Under the pieces are notes generated by a model, which was not told the origin of the DNA, ran no database searches, and was given only the letters and a program-made list of their open reading frames with translations. Source: Doryteuthis pealeii (taxonomy: Eukaryota > Mollusca > Cephalopoda > Myopsida > Loliginidae). Taken from it: a stretch of DNA of 64,000 bases. The position numbers and the translations under genes are program-made. The DNA lies in NCBI GenBank assembly GCA_023376005.1, contig CM042142.1:55063729-55127728 (forward strand), written 5' to 3'. The first letter of the stretch is position 1; every line of letters begins with the position of its first letter. This document shows, in pieces, positions 1 through 10,742 of the stretch.

Positions 1-146
1 TTATTTCTCTCTTTTCTGCCTTTTGTGATGAGTTTTATTCTGGCTACAAAACTGAATTTTTTTGTTGTACACTCTCAAAGACAGAAGGTAGAAAATCTCT
101 TATATAAACTCAAATGATTACATTCAATTCCATATTTACAGCCTCA

Positions 147-176
<30 letters not shown>
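1..176. other. AT-rich sequence with (TA)n
   Basis: I see no gene here. The only structure is a (TA)n run at about 149-177 that directly abuts the dispersed repeat R1. Confidence 0.6.
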
Positions 177-177
<1 letters not shown>

Positions 178-315
178 GAGAAGTAAACAAACAAACAATG
201 TGTTTTGATATGGCTTTTTTAGCCGACAATTTTTGGGAGAATATGTGCTTAATTGAAGTCGTACCTAATTTTGAAAATTAATTAATTAATAATTAATTAA
301 TTAGGCGGGCATACC
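177..315 (+). repeat. Dispersed repeat R1, copy 1
   Basis: This stretch of about 140 bp matches 10,601-10,742 almost base for base. Shared features are the start TGAGAAGTAAA, a middle with AGCCGACAATTTTTGGG, and an AT palindrome of TTAATTAA units before GGCGGGCATACCT. Both copies are preceded by (TA)n, so it behaves as a mobile repeat targeting or carrying TA tracts. I do not recognise the family. Confidence 0.7.
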
Positions 316-344
316 TATTCAAATGTAAGGCTAAACAAATCAAG

Positions 345-440
345 AAAAATCAATCTCTGTATGTACATTTCGGCCTATTAGGCCTCATCAGCTGAGCTAT
401 AGACAGGAAGACCGCTTTGTGTGTGATTCAAACCCTGACT
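345..440 (-). mobile_element. Hammerhead-bearing SINE fragment (HHR-SINE copy 1)
   Basis: Reading the minus strand, a pol III B-box-like motif (GGGTTTGAATC, complement of 425-435) is followed 33 nt later by a hammerhead ribozyme core at 351-398. The tRNA-like 5' part is cut short by a TA/CA microsatellite beyond 440, so no A box is visible. The same order, B box then hammerhead at similar spacing, occurs at 42.95-43.21 kb and 54.75-54.88 kb. That is why I treat it as a degraded member of one SINE class. Confidence 0.6.
351..398 (-). ncRNA. Hammerhead ribozyme, type I (HHR-1)
   Basis: On the minus strand CUGAUGA (complement of 385-391) is followed by helix II GGCCU/AGGCC with an AAU loop (372-384), then GAAA (368-371). 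A palindromic helix III UGU/ACA (362-367) precedes the predicted cleavage dinucleotide UA (360-361). Helix I can form between the bases before CUGAUGA (392-396) and after UA (355-359), with one A-A mismatch. All core positions are intact. Self-cleavage is inferred from the motif, not shown. Confidence 0.75.
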
Positions 441-605
441 ATATATATGCACATATACACACACACATATATATTATTAGCGCTATGGAAATGCAAACAG
501 CCTTGTCCAGGATTTGACAATTACATGCCTCCACACACTATGGTTCCAAGTAATTATTTCTATCTAATGATAATCATTTGTTTGCACAGTTATATAGTTT
601 CACAT

Positions 606-884
606 TGGAGGTGCGTGGCCTAATGGTTAGAGTCGTAGGAAATGGACTCGATGACCCGAGTTCAATTCCTGGATGAAGCTGTTTGCATTTCACATGGCGC
701 TAATACCCTTGGGAAAGGTATGAATCCAATTCTCCCTCCAGCTATGGGCAAATAGCAGGGCAGACTGGGCTCTTTAACCTTTGCTAGGTAACTAGTCTAG
801 GAGAAGGAAAACTCTGAATTCAAACCTGTTAAACTCTGCTTAAGAAATTGACCTTGTGTCACATCCTGCTCGTGCGGAGGGGAT

Positions 885-885
<1 letters not shown>
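606..885 (+). mobile_element. SINE-2, near full length
   Basis: A tRNA-derived SINE. The head has an A-box-like TGGCCTAATGG at about 612 and a B-box-like GAGTTCAATTCC near 657. A unique body follows (ACCCTTGGGAAAGGTATGAA, then CTGAATTCAAACCTGTTAA), ending in CGTGCGGAGGGG and a (TG)n(TA)n tail. Matching copies lie at 9.05, 11.87, 13.8, 24.4, 25.75, 41.5, 42.3, 48.68, 53.8 and 60.8 kb. It has no coding capacity and would depend on a LINE for movement. Confidence 0.85.
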
Positions 886-924
<39 letters not shown>

Positions 925-967
925 GTTTCACATATTCTTATCTGATACTAATAATTTTCAACAAATC

Positions 968-1197
968 TAGTGAACCCATAGATGAAACCCTGAAAAGTAC
1001 TACCACTGTGTCAGAGTGGACCTGTGAGTAATGGCAATGAAGTGGTACTCCACATACCCTAGAGTGAGAACTTGGAGCTCCACCATCCAATGCAGCGCAG
1101 TGTCATAACCAAAGCACCTCATTTTAGGGGGGGAGTAACCTTCTACAGGGGATGCAGTATATTCTAAGTCCCACCAACAGTGTAGACACACATCATT
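968..1197 (-). mobile_element. SINE-3 fragment (variant subfamily)
   Basis: The plus strand shows the SINE-3 signature ACCCATAGATG, CAGAGTGGACCTG and AATGGCAATGAAG. It continues into the variant 5' part CTACAGGGGATGCAGTATATTC. The complete copy at 24,860-25,464 shows that the sense strand is the opposite one, so this copy is antisense. Confidence 0.7.
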
Positions 1198-1400
1198 GGC
1201 TCATTGTGGCTTTCAGTGTGACTTGATTACAAGTCAACAATTAAGACATTGTTTCACCCCTGTAAGTTTTTAACTGACACTGCTGGTTTGTTATGACCTG
1301 TTGTCAGATGATGACCATGAAGCTGGTTTTTGATTATGACAAACATCTATGGAAAGGCAGAAAATAGGTAATTATGAACTTTTGTTTAGTAAATTAGGGT

Positions 1401-1675
1401 GTCCCAGAAAAAACAGAACCCACAAATTTTGTAATAAAACTGTTAATTTTCCCATTAAACAAATAAATTAGTGGTTAGGTTGGGGTTTAGGGTTAGTTTA
1501 ATGGGAAAATAAATAAATTATTTGGGTTCAGTTTTTTCAGGGGGAGGACTGTACAAGGTGAACCAGAAAAAACAGAACCCAATTTATTTATTTTCCCATT
1601 AAATTTCTGGGTCACCTTGTACAGGGAAAATTAACAGTTTTATTACAAAATCTGTGAGTTCTGTTGTTTTACCTT
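1401..1675. repeat. Nested foldback element
   Basis: Three inverted repeats nest here. The outer arms are 1401-1453 and 1624-1672. Inner arms 1497-1540 and 1563-1604 share AACAGAACCC and a TTTATTTATTTTCCC block. A terminal pair at 1549-1564 and 1609-1624 reads CTGTACAAGGTGA and its complement. No coding sequence is present. It resembles a Tc1/mariner-type MITE with internal rearrangement, but the superfamily is uncertain. Confidence 0.6.
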
Positions 1676-1769
1676 TCAATATTTTTTGTTTTAATAACAT
1701 ATGATATCATTAATGTTAATATATGATAATAATAATAAAATAATTTTCTATTTCATAATTATTATAGTG

Positions 1770-2020
1770 GATTAATTAAATGGTAAGTAGAGCATCTGTC
1801 TAGGAACCACAAGGTTACGGGTTCAATATCAGCCATCGCCAAAGCAATTGAGTAGCACAGTTTGGATCTGTGCAGTAAAGTGGGAAGCTGGGGGAAGGTG
1901 TGATGCTCCACCTCAAATGCAAAAAGAATCTCTCTGGTCTAGTGCTAGTGAAAAGAGGATTGACTCCCTTGCGGTCCAGTTGATACCGACAATAGGCCAC
2001 TCTGTCTACTTCATTAACTA
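1770..2020 (+). mobile_element. SINE-1, diverged copy
   Basis: The head is degraded, but the B box (GGGTTCAATATC) is visible near 1820. It is followed by the SINE-1 body: GAGTAGCACAG, a GTGATGCTCCACCTC block, GTCTAGTGCTAGTGAAAAG and TTGATACCGAC. The orientation and block order match the better copy at 26.43 kb. Confidence 0.75.
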
Positions 2021-2316
2021 AGAGTTATAATTTGGTAGGGGGTGACAAGAATTTCGGACTACCCTGTACAATGGCCAGGAATATTGTGACTATAATTGAT
2101 AAGGACAAAAGTTTGAAAGCACAAGTGTAATGGAAATTCAGAATCTTTAGGGAAATGGAGGGAAAAAAAAGATGAAAACAAACAAGAAACTGATAATACC
2201 TTAAATGTCAAGGTAATCTTCTTTTCTAAGCAAAGAACAAATACGATTTTCCATTTGTGAAACCTTTCACATCTGTTTCAGATCAATCCATTTTGGAAAG
2301 TCTGTTCAGATAAGTC

Positions 2317-2348
<32 letters not shown>

Positions 2349-3130
2349 GGAAAAGGATGATGCCAGCACATTATCAGCTCTAAGAATTTCCAGGATAAAA
2401 CAAACGTACAACTGCCACAGAAAATTCTCCCTTAGGAATACGAAGAATATTAGATCAAGATAAATCTCATTGCTATCATCATCTTTATAGAGAAAGAACA
2501 ATAATATAAACTAGAAGCGGATACCCAGCATTGCCCAGGTAGAGGAGGAGAGGGAACCTAGAGTGTATTGATTTGTTACTTTTGAGATTTATAAATCTTG
2601 TACATTTTTAAGTAGAATTTCAATGCAATTTCTATGTATATTCTAATTTTAAATATCTTTGAACATAAATCAAATCTTCATATTTTTTGCTCAAAAAACA
2701 AAAACAGGTGATATTTAATGTGTATATATATTTACTTTGTCTTTAATTGTTTTATTTTCATAGTTTCATCTGGACATACATACATTCCAACTGCACTTTA
2801 TATATGGATGGATAGATAGATAGATAGATAGATGGCCTTTTAAATATATTCTTGTGTTTCATCAACTGCTACAAATGTAACCCTGAATCAGAAGCGAAAA
2901 TGGATGGAGCATGCAACTGTTTGTTGTGAAGAAGAAAAAAAAACAAACTTTGATACACAGTCTCTGAAACTCGATAAACTGGAGATAATTTTATTTTAAC
3001 CAAGATCATTCAAGGAATGATCAGTTAGTTTTACATGCAAAATTCTTTAAAAAGAAGAAGAAGGAACTCCAAACAAATAATTGCATCTCAGTGTCAAAAG
3101 AAAGAAAGAAAAAAATACTTATTTCTTTTT
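2021..3130. other. Unassigned AT-rich DNA
   Basis: I find no gene or recognised element. The stretch holds a (TA)n run at 2321-2348 and a (GATA)n run at about 2806-2834. The frames seen here are short and lack any recognisable domain. Confidence 0.5.
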
Positions 3131-3560
3131 AGATTGGTTGGTTGGATTCTTCAGCAGGTCAACCTTTGTTGGGATTATCTTCACATTGGCCTGGAAGAGT
3201 TATCTTCCTGCTGGGTTGCCGCTTGTTCTCACCAGGGGCTATGGTATTTAAGCGCCAGGTTCAAACGCTTCTTCCTCTTTTGCTATATCTTCTCAGCTGA
3301 ACCAAATGGGTTAGATATTTTGTGACTACACCCCACCTTTGTGGGGCCTCTGGTCCCCACGTACGGACTAAGTCAGTAAGTGACTTCCATTATATAGACT
3401 ATCTGTAACTCTTTTTATATGTACATGTACGTAACAGTTGAATGTGCCCTTATTGTATCTCATTCATATTATCTTGTATTCCTCTTTTATGTATCTTGTC
3501 TTATTTCTCTGCTGTTTACAATATAAAGAGCTGTGTCCAAAAAAACGTGTCGGAGTTGTA
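3131..3560 (+). mobile_element. SINE-3 tail fused to possible solo LTR
   Basis: Positions 3131-3180 resemble the antisense SINE-3 tail (TTGGTTGGTTGGATT). The rest is richer in GC than its surroundings. It holds a TATA-like GGTATTTAAGCGCC, a GTGGGG/CCCCAC hairpin at about 3330-3360 and a polyadenylation-like AATATAAAGAGCTG near 3520. TATA box, transcribed leader and polyA signal in this order suggest an LTR, but I cannot place clean TG/CA ends or a target duplication. Confidence 0.3.
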
Positions 3561-3725
3561 TGTTCATATATTAATCATGAATCTTACAGAGTATTTCATT
3601 TTTAAATTTTAGACATTTTGTTTTATTCATTTTTGATGGGTATTCAACATTTATTTCAAACTCATCTTTTTTCAATCTTGATTTTTTAAAACTTATTTCT
3701 TTTTTAATTCATGTTCTTTTCTATT

Positions 3726-3850
3726 TAACCCATAGATGGAACCCTAACAGGTACTGCCACTGCAGGTCAGAGTGAATCTGGGAGTAATGGTGATGAAAAG
3801 GTCCAGTATTGGAACACAGAGTTTAACCTCATACCCAGGACACCTTCACA
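3726..3850 (-). mobile_element. SINE-3 core fragment
   Basis: Antisense SINE-3 core with AACCCATAGATGG, CAGGTACTGCCACT and CATACCCAGGACACC. The downstream sequence 3819-4001 is duplicated at 5751-5933. Confidence 0.7.
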
Positions 3851-4001
3851 CTAGGATGAGACAAGTTGTTATGGCATGAAATGCAATTAGGTTTGTATTT
3901 GAAAAAGAGGAAATTGATTTTCTTCTTAACAACCCCCAGATGAAAAATGTGGACCAACAAACAAAACAGGGCATTTAGATTTGACTATAGTCTCACACTG
4001 A
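3819..4001 (+). repeat. 183-bp dispersed duplication, copy 1
   Basis: This segment (TTCACACTAGGATGAGAC through GACTATAGTCTCACACT) recurs at 5751-5933 with few changes. It includes the end of a SINE-3 copy plus non-SINE DNA, so it is a local duplication rather than an independent insertion. Confidence 0.75.
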
Positions 4002-4021
4002 ACAGCGCTAAAAATTCAACA

Positions 4022-4148
4022 TCAGATGGGACCCTAACACCATCATTCCAGGTTTAGAATGGCAATGAAGGGGTAACCCACATTCCCCAGAGCTCCAGAA
4101 TTGGAACTTCACCATCAGATAGGGTTTAACATCATACCCAGGACATCC
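4022..4148 (-). mobile_element. SINE-3 core fragment
   Basis: Antisense SINE-3 fragment with GATGGGACCCTAACA, AATGGCAATGAAGGGGTA and CATACCCAGGACA. Divergence from the other copies is moderate. Confidence 0.65.
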
Positions 4149-4334
4149 CTTTAAGAATCTTTAAAAACATATTTTACAACTTGGATCTGTGGTCTTGGAA
4201 ACTTGATAAAATGAAGACAATTTTTCAAGCAATGTTTCTGTGAAAATTCAGGAAATCTTGTAAATAAAAAAAACTCTCTAAAATAATCAGTTCAACTTTT
4301 TGAGCATTTATTGCTGTGTTCATCTGTCTGTAGA

Positions 4335-4531
4335 TTCTGCAAGGATCAATGGGTAGTAACTGTTTGCCCCACCTAGGATCATTATGTCACTCTCCAGAAC
4401 TTTTGTCTTGAATCAGTGGGTAGTAACTGTTTACTTCATCTAGGATCATTATGTCACTCCCCAGCACTTATGTCTTGGATCAGTGGGTAGTAACTGTTTA
4501 CTTCATCTAGGATCATTATGTCACTCCCCAG
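4335..4531 (+). repeat. Three tandem copies of a 67-bp unit
   Basis: The block GATCAGTGGGTAGTAACTG begins at 4343, 4410 and 4477, giving a constant 67-bp period. Each unit ends near CATTATGTCACTCCCCAG. Units 2 and 3 are nearly identical and unit 1 is older. It is a short minisatellite with no coding potential that I can see. Confidence 0.85.
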
Positions 4532-4559
4532 AGTGAACCTCTAACCTTAAAGAACTAAT

Positions 4560-5020
4560 AAAATATATTATAAATAAATATTGTATTTGACAACATGTGA
4601 GATGCTCATTTAACTTTAAAATAAATCTATGCTAATATCACACATCATCCCCAGAGAGTATCCACCTTAGAACTTGTGGATGTAATGAAAATAACATACC
4701 TCGAAACTCAAAGTGTGTGCGGACGAGTCTGGCTTGCAGGGTCATCGCGGGAAAGAAATGTGAATGCTGTAAGCACTATATTTAATGATCTCGAACCAGC
4801 GAGAATGGGATTGCACGTATGCAAATTCTCTCGAGATTGGGTGTGCATATAAGCATATGGCGACGGCTAGAGGGGATGTCAAATGATTACGTACGAACGA
4901 CTACGATAAAAGCTGGCAGTAGCATTTTGGCTCTTGCGACGGGTGGATGAGGCATTTCGAGATAGATTTTGATTGTTGGTGAGCAGAGTGCAGCATAGTT
5001 GGGAGAACATTATTACTAGA
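4560..5020. other. Unassigned; GC-richer patch
   Basis: The patch at about 4690-4990 stands out from its AT-rich surroundings and has several CG dinucleotides (for example ACGTACGAACGACTACG). I saw no second copy in the window. It could be a degraded LTR or a single-copy regulatory sequence. I cannot decide which, and I find no open frame of note. Confidence 0.3.
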
Positions 5021-5021
5021 G

Positions 5022-5112
5022 AACCACAACATTCTGGGTTCAATATCAGCCCTTGTCAATATAGCACATGAGGAGCACAACTTGGATTTTTATATGCTAT
5101 AAAGTACAGATA
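5022..5112 (+). mobile_element. SINE-1 5' fragment
   Basis: The SINE-1 head region is recognisable from GAGAACCACAACATTCTGGG, TTCAATATCAGCCC and GAGGAGCACAACTTGGAT. It stops before the body, so it is truncated. Confidence 0.6.
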
Positions 5113-5610
5113 TAAATATGATCATTATCAAGATTTTCTTTTCTCTTTTCCTGGACAGAATTGAAAAATATCTGACCATTTGGTTAAAAACAAAAAATTG
5201 AATGAAAAACAATAACAGAAAAACAAAACAAAGTAAATAGAAATAAAAAATAAACAATAAAAAGTATCATATGATCACATGTGGGGGACATAAAGTTCCC
5301 ATCAAAAATTAAAGCTAAAAATGACTTCTTTTCCAGTAACCAAACACACAGGCATTTGGAAGTACAGAAGCAATCAAGAAATCCAAGTTATTTCTGAATG
5401 CTAATTTCAAGTCAGACAGAGGCTTTCGACACTACAAAAGATTATCCAAATGCAACATTCCTCCTGTATGTTATCTTGATTTTTATTAGATAAAGTATTG
5501 GGAACCACTATCAATGTTTGACTTGTATTTCTTTTAACTTTTTCTCATAGCTTCTCTTATCAAAACTTTTACTCAGACCATAGAATAGTGAATGTTGTAA
5601 CTCGTGTATC

Positions 5611-6140
5611 AGAGTTCAAGAAATAACATGTTGGTTGGTTGGATTTATGGCATATCAACTCTTGTTGGATTATTATATGCCGAAGACATGTTGTTTTATT
5701 CTGTTCATCATGGTTATTGAAAATTTTTTTTAAAACTCATTTTAAGAAACAGAGTTTAACCTCATACCCAGGAGACCTTCACACTAGGATGAGACAAGTT
5801 GTTATGGCATGAAATGCAATTAGGTTTGTATTTGAAAAAGACGAAAGTGATTTTCTTCTTAACAACCCCCAGATGAAAAATGTGGACCAACAAACAAAAC
5901 AGAGCATTTAAATTTGACTATAGTCTCACACTCAGAGTTCAAGAAATAACATGTTGGTTGGTTGGATTTTTGGTATATCAACACTTGTTGAATTATTATA
6001 TGTCGAAGACATGTTGTTTTATTCTGTTCATCATGGTTATTGAAAATTCTTTTTTCAAACTCATTTTTTCTATTTAACCCTAACATGTGCAAATACTGTC
6101 AGGGTGGACCTGGGAGTAATGGCAACTAAGAGAGAAATAA
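5611..6140 (-). repeat. 323-bp tandem duplication containing SINE-3 tails
   Basis: The block AGAGTTCAAGAAATAACATG starts at 5611 and again at 5934. Each unit contains an antisense SINE-3 tail (TTGGTTGGTTGGATTT) and CATGTTGTTTTATTCTGTTC. The first unit also contains 5751-5933, which matches 3819-4001. The second unit runs on into a longer SINE-3 core to about 6125. Confidence 0.75.
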
Positions 6141-6149
6141 TAGGAAGAA

Positions 6150-6670
6150 ACAAGTATTAAGGATAGAGAAAAAGTTTACTAAGTCAAGATACAAGGTAAA
6201 CAAATAATTAGCAATTGCTAGGTTGAATTAACAAGTACTGTGAGGTCTTGCTGTTTCTCTTTTTCAAGGTTTCATCAGACATTATTTATAGGAAAAACAA
6301 ATAATTCATTCTCCTTATTTAGGTACTATAGGACAGTGCAGATCAGTGTTAAGTTTCTGGCCGCCATCCTTGGCCAGTTGTAAAGAACTTAAAGTAAATA
6401 AGTAATTCCTAAGTTATAGAATCCTTTGGCAAGTGAATAAGTCCCGAGTTCTGGAATCCTACGTAGTGTAAAAGGTCCAGTGATATAATCCTATGTTCCG
6501 TCATCCATGAAGAATCAAAGGCAATTGAGTGGCTAAGATCAGAACAGCCAGTATAAATAATAATATCAGCAGCAGAATACTGCCAGTGGTTGGTCAATAG
6601 GTTGGTCACATGGTTATCAGCGAGTCTATAAGTAGAAGTGAACATCAAGCACACGCCTTATAACCCAACA
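6150..6670. other. Unassigned sequence
   Basis: No gene or recognised repeat. An 81-codon frame on the minus strand has no recognisable motif and I do not accept it as a gene. Confidence 0.4.
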
Positions 6671-6674
6671 ATTC

Positions 6675-8030
6675 CAACTGACAAACAACCTTCAGGTAAT
6701 ACTCAAACTCACTCAGTTGAGCTCAGGAAACTTGTTATGTAAATCAGCTGCTCTAAGTGATTGAACAATCAGAGATTTCTTGATTAACCTAAGATCAAAT
6801 CTAATTCTTAAACTCTACCTCTGTTTTCCAATTACTAATTGCTATATTTCCTATACTCATACACAAATAGTATTAGTATTGATATTATTATCTTGATTTC
6901 TATTCTTTACTCAATGACCCATGAAGCTACACAAGTTTCAAACTAACAGGCATGAGTTCATTTCTCCCTGTGCTCTTTCCCTTCATAGCCAGATATCTGG
7001 ATTTAAGAAAATATTCCCCCACTGGCATGTTATGATGCTTACTGTCTTGGCAAAAGTAAATGTAAAAGGCTGTTATTCTACTGGTGACAATAATCAGAGT
7101 TCAAGCCCAAATTAAATCCCGGATTTTAATACAGATTTTCAAGGACTCTGTTTTCCAATCATTAATGCTATATTTCTCATAGTCTTATCCTCATACAATA
7201 GTTGTATTAATAAATGTTATCCTGATTTTTATTCACTAACTCATGAACCCATTGGGTTTTGTTATGATAAAACTCCATGATGTTATTGAGTGAAGGATTC
7301 TAATAAGCATGTTTGTAGTTATCTGTAATATCAATCATTTGAATGATGATGAAAACGTGTTCAGTATAACTGCAGACCCCACAAAATTATGATTTAGTTG
7401 AAAACTGGACTGGAAATGGAGTAAACATCGCATATCAACAATTAGAAATGAACCTGCAAGTAATACTCAAACCCACACTTATTTGTGCTCAAGAAACTTG
7501 TTTATATAAATCAACTCCTCCAAGTAATTGTTACAATCAGAGATTTCATGGTTAACAAAAGATAAAATCTAATTCTTAAAATCTGTTTTCCAATCACTTA
7601 GTACTAATAATGTTATCTTGATTTTTATTCTTTGCTCATTAACGTATGAATCCATTTGGTTCCTGTTACAATAAAAAAGTAAAGTAAGTAAGTCGACGGG
7701 GCGGCCTAAAGTCAGTATCAGCCAGTCAGCAAGGGAGTCTATACCTTTTCAATAGCGCTAGACCAAGGAGATTGTTTTAGCATCTGAGGTGGAGCACCAC
7801 ACTTACCATCAGTTCCTTACTTTACCGCACAGATCCCTGTGCTACTCATACGCTGAGTTGGCGGGGACCAGTATCGAACTAGGAACCTTGTGGTTTCTAG
7901 CCAAACGCTCTACCGACTGAGCTAACCCGGCCCATAATGATAAAAGTCTATGATATTATTGAGGAAAGCATTCTAATTAGTATTTAATAGTTACTTGTTA
8001 TATCAATCATTTGAATGATGATCAAAAAAC
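6675..8030 (+). repeat. Local tandem duplication interrupted by a SINE
   Basis: Related segments lie at about 6675-6915, 7128-7345 and 7438-8030. Shared blocks include AATCAGAGATTTC, TCTGTTTTCCAATCA and ATCAATCATTTGAATGATGAT. In the last copy a SINE-1 interrupts the sequence: 7259-7275 (TGTTATGATAAAACTCC) is the uninterrupted equivalent of the two flanks of 7672-7934. Duplication therefore preceded the SINE insertion. Confidence 0.7.
7672..7934 (-). mobile_element. SINE-1, full length
   Basis: On the plus strand the tail AAGTAAAGTAAGTAAGTCGAC comes first, then the body (GCGCTAGACCAAGGAGATTG), and the complement of the tRNA-like head comes last (CCGACTGAGCTAACCCGGCCC). The neighbouring duplicated segment provides the empty site. 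Confidence 0.85.
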
Positions 8031-8448
8031 ATAAGAAATATATTTTTAAAAATAAACAAAAACATAATAGGTGATTCATAACTGTTTGGTTATTGATTTC
8101 ACATAAGTAAATAATACAATGATGCATAAGTAATATTTAAAGTTTGAGTAGAAGAAAATATGTTTGAAGGTTTATGTTTGAAGGAAAAGGTCTACTTAGA
8201 GGCTGAAGGGACAATATCATGTAACAATATACTGAGTGAAGTTATAAAAATTAGAATAAAAATGTAAATAAAAGAGAAAAATAAACATTGAAAAATGTTA
8301 CACAACACAAAAATAAAAAGCTTTTATCAAGAGCATTTTCTTAGTCTACAATCACTTACAGATAAATCAGAAATGTCTTGTATTTTTGTTTGCAAATTTT
8401 TGAGACGAGGCTTGATAATTTGTTTTATTTGGATTATTCGGATTATTG

Positions 8449-8683
8449 TAAAGTAAAAAGTAAAGTCGTCAGGGTGGCCTAAAGTCAGTATCAGCTAATC
8501 AGCAAAGGAGTCTATCCCCTTTTCGTGATTTGTTTAGCATCTGAGGTGGAGCACCACACCTACCATCAGCTCCTTACTTTACCACACAGATCCCTGTGCT
8601 ACTCATACGTTGAGTTGATGAGGGCTGGTATCAAACTCGGAACCTTGTGGTTTCTAGCCAAACGCTCTACCAACTGAGATACA
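8449..8683 (-). mobile_element. SINE-1
   Basis: Antisense SINE-1: tail AAGTAAAAAGTAAAGTCGTC, body GCATCTGAGGTGGAGCACCA, and head complement CTCTACCAACTGAGA. The first bases of the tRNA-like head are replaced at the junction with SINE-4. Confidence 0.8.
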
Positions 8684-8995
8684 ATGTTTCAGCTGATGCA
8701 CCCTCTGGCCTTCTTCAGGTGCTTCCTATCGAATTTGGGGGGCCTTCACAGAACTTTGAACTGAAAGCTTTATTCAGTCCATGGGGGTAGACTGTTCTCA
8801 TTCCATTAACCATGACCAGGTACAAGTGTTAAGCTATGTTAAGTATTCTATGTTATTAACCCACTTGGTCAGGATTGAACCTGCAACCTACAGATTATTG
8901 TCAGAACTGTATTAACTCAATCCTTATGCACCATGTGTCCAACTGTGTATATGACAATAAAGAGGAGTACAATAGTCAAAATAATACAAATAATA
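8684..8995 (-). mobile_element. SINE-4 with hammerhead-like motif
   Basis: The minus strand shows a B-box-like GCAGGTTCAATCCTGACC (complement of 8868-8885), then the body with CCCATGGACTGAATAAAG, then a hammerhead-like motif (about 8695-8735). That motif is CUGAAGA, one extra A, GGCC, a loop, GCU and GAAA. A similar body is at 16.2 kb. At 8941-8990 the tail block (ATGACAATAAAGAGGAG, then AATAATACAAA units) lies in the opposite orientation, so the element is rearranged. Confidence 0.55.
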
Positions 8996-9049
8996 CAAAA
9001 TCAAAAAAATATGTTTACTTTAATTGCAGACCCCCAAAATGATAATTTG

Positions 9050-9245
9050 GTTGCATAATGGACTAATACCCTTGGGAAAGGTATAAATCCAACTATTGTC
9101 ATGCCAACTATGGGCAAATAATAGGGCATACTGGTATGGCAACTGCTCTAGGAGAAGGAAATCTCTGAATTCAAACCTGATAAACTCTGCTTAAACAATT
9201 GACCCTATGTCATATCCTACTAATGTGGAGGGGTTGGTAAATACA
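9050..9245 (+). mobile_element. SINE-2, 5'-truncated
   Basis: Starts at TAATACCCTTGGGAAAGG and runs to GTGGAGGGGTTGGTAAATAC, so only the body and 3' end are present. Confidence 0.8.
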
Positions 9246-10095
9246 TACTTAGGTAGACACCCCCTAAATACACTAATAGAATACTAAACCACTTAAAGGA
9301 GCTAGTATGAAGATGTGTGTAATGAACAATACAGAGACACATTTTTCTCATGTCCTTTATCTGACAGATGGAACTTGTTTTCCTTCTTCACGTTCCCTCA
9401 ATGATAATGTTCATTTTTTCAGTCTCTCTCACAAAGTAATAATAACATTAAGAATTTGAACCTGCGCATACATGCAAATCATATTACAAATGGGCAATTA
9501 CAGTGCAACCTTTTTGATACTTCATTTTTTTTTTTAACTTCGAGTATTCTAAGTGTATTGTTTCAATAAAAATATTGCATTTCTGTTCTATTTTTGCTAG
9601 TTACAGTTTATATATATACAGACACACATACAACACAACAAGAGCATTGTTCATATAATAAGTAGACCCTAATCAATTACTTATAAAAAAAACTGGTTTT
9701 CTTCTAAACCATAATTTTGCAATTAAACTAGATATATTTAAGTATTATTTATCATTGCTGATGAGAATAAAGGATAAATATGTCTATGAATTGAATTTGA
9801 GTGATATATATTAGAATTAAATCTACATTTAAATTTTTTTATACATTAAAGTATCAAAATTATATACCAAAAATTATACTTTATGAATGTTACAATATAT
9901 CAAATTACAAGTTTATACTATATTTACTAAAATTATGCATTGAAATTGAAATTATATTTACAATTAATGTTTCCATTAAAAATCAAAAATTAGAATAAAT
10001 TTCGATGAAATTACATTTTTTTTAAACTACGTTAAAAACGATTGTTAAAAAATACGTTAGAAAAATCTGTTTTATGGAGCTTTGAAAAACACATC
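9246..10095. other. Unassigned AT-rich DNA
   Basis: Very AT-rich with homopolymer runs. The 65-codon frame at 9801 is dominated by Ile, Asn, Lys and Tyr, as expected from base composition alone. No gene is supported. Confidence 0.5.
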
Positions 10096-10103
10096 ATTCC
10101 TCT

Positions 10104-10400
10104 GTAAAGAAAATGCTCAACATGCACTACATACTTGTCCAACGCAGCCTGAGATGGGCTGGCCACTTAAACAGACTGCCAAAGCAGATCCTGCACTATC
10201 AACTGAGAGAGGGAATACATGGAATCGGTAGACCAAAGTTCAGGTACAAAGACAACATCAAGAGAAATCTGAAGGAATTAATATCTCCATAGGTAGTTGG
10301 CAAGACACAACCAGAGGCCGAATAAATTGGAGGAAAAGGATTTGTGTGGTGTCATCATCAGATACGATGGATATAATAATAATAATAATAATAATAATTT
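10104..10400 (+). pseudogene. LINE reverse transcriptase C-terminal fragment
   Basis: A LINE 3' relic. In the frame through 10,128-10,290 the plus strand encodes LRWAGHLNRLP, QLREG and GRPKFRYKDNIKRNLKEL before a stop at about 10,290. This pattern (RWAGH, then P, a short basic segment, G-P-K-RYKD) is typical of the region downstream of the reverse transcriptase domain in many invertebrate non-LTR retrotransposons. No upstream reverse transcriptase motif is present, so the copy is strongly 5'-truncated, as usual for LINE insertions. It ends in a (TAA)n tail at 10,372-10,400, which fits a simple-repeat 3' tail. The exact clade is uncertain. It differs from the LINE fragment at 58.5 kb. Confidence 0.75.
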
Positions 10401-10540
10401 ATCAGACTAAACAGCATTTAAACAAACCAAACATGATTATGTGGTAGTTAAAAACTTTCTAATCTACAAGAAATAATAAAATACAGGCACTTTTGAAAAT
10501 TAATTCTTAGAAAAGATTGTTTGGAGTGTGTAGGAAATGC

Positions 10541-10544
<4 letters not shown>

Positions 10545-10605
<61 letters not shown>

Positions 10606-10742
10606 AGTAAATACACACACGGTGTGTTTATGATATGGCTTTATTTAGCCGACAATTTTTGGGAGAATATGTGCTTAATTGAAGTTGTACCTAATTTTGA
10701 AAGTTAAATAATTAATAATTAATTAATTAGGCGGGCATACCT
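10545..10742 (+). repeat. (TA)n followed by dispersed repeat R1, copy 2
   Basis: A (TA)n run at about 10,545-10,600 leads straight into R1 (10,601-10,742), the second copy of the sequence at 177-315. A small CA expansion (ACACACACGGTGTG) distinguishes this copy. Confidence 0.7.

Noticed and set aside
4335..4531. CRISPR-like repeat array
   Set aside because: Only three directly adjacent 67-bp units with no unique spacers, in a eukaryotic context. A minisatellite.
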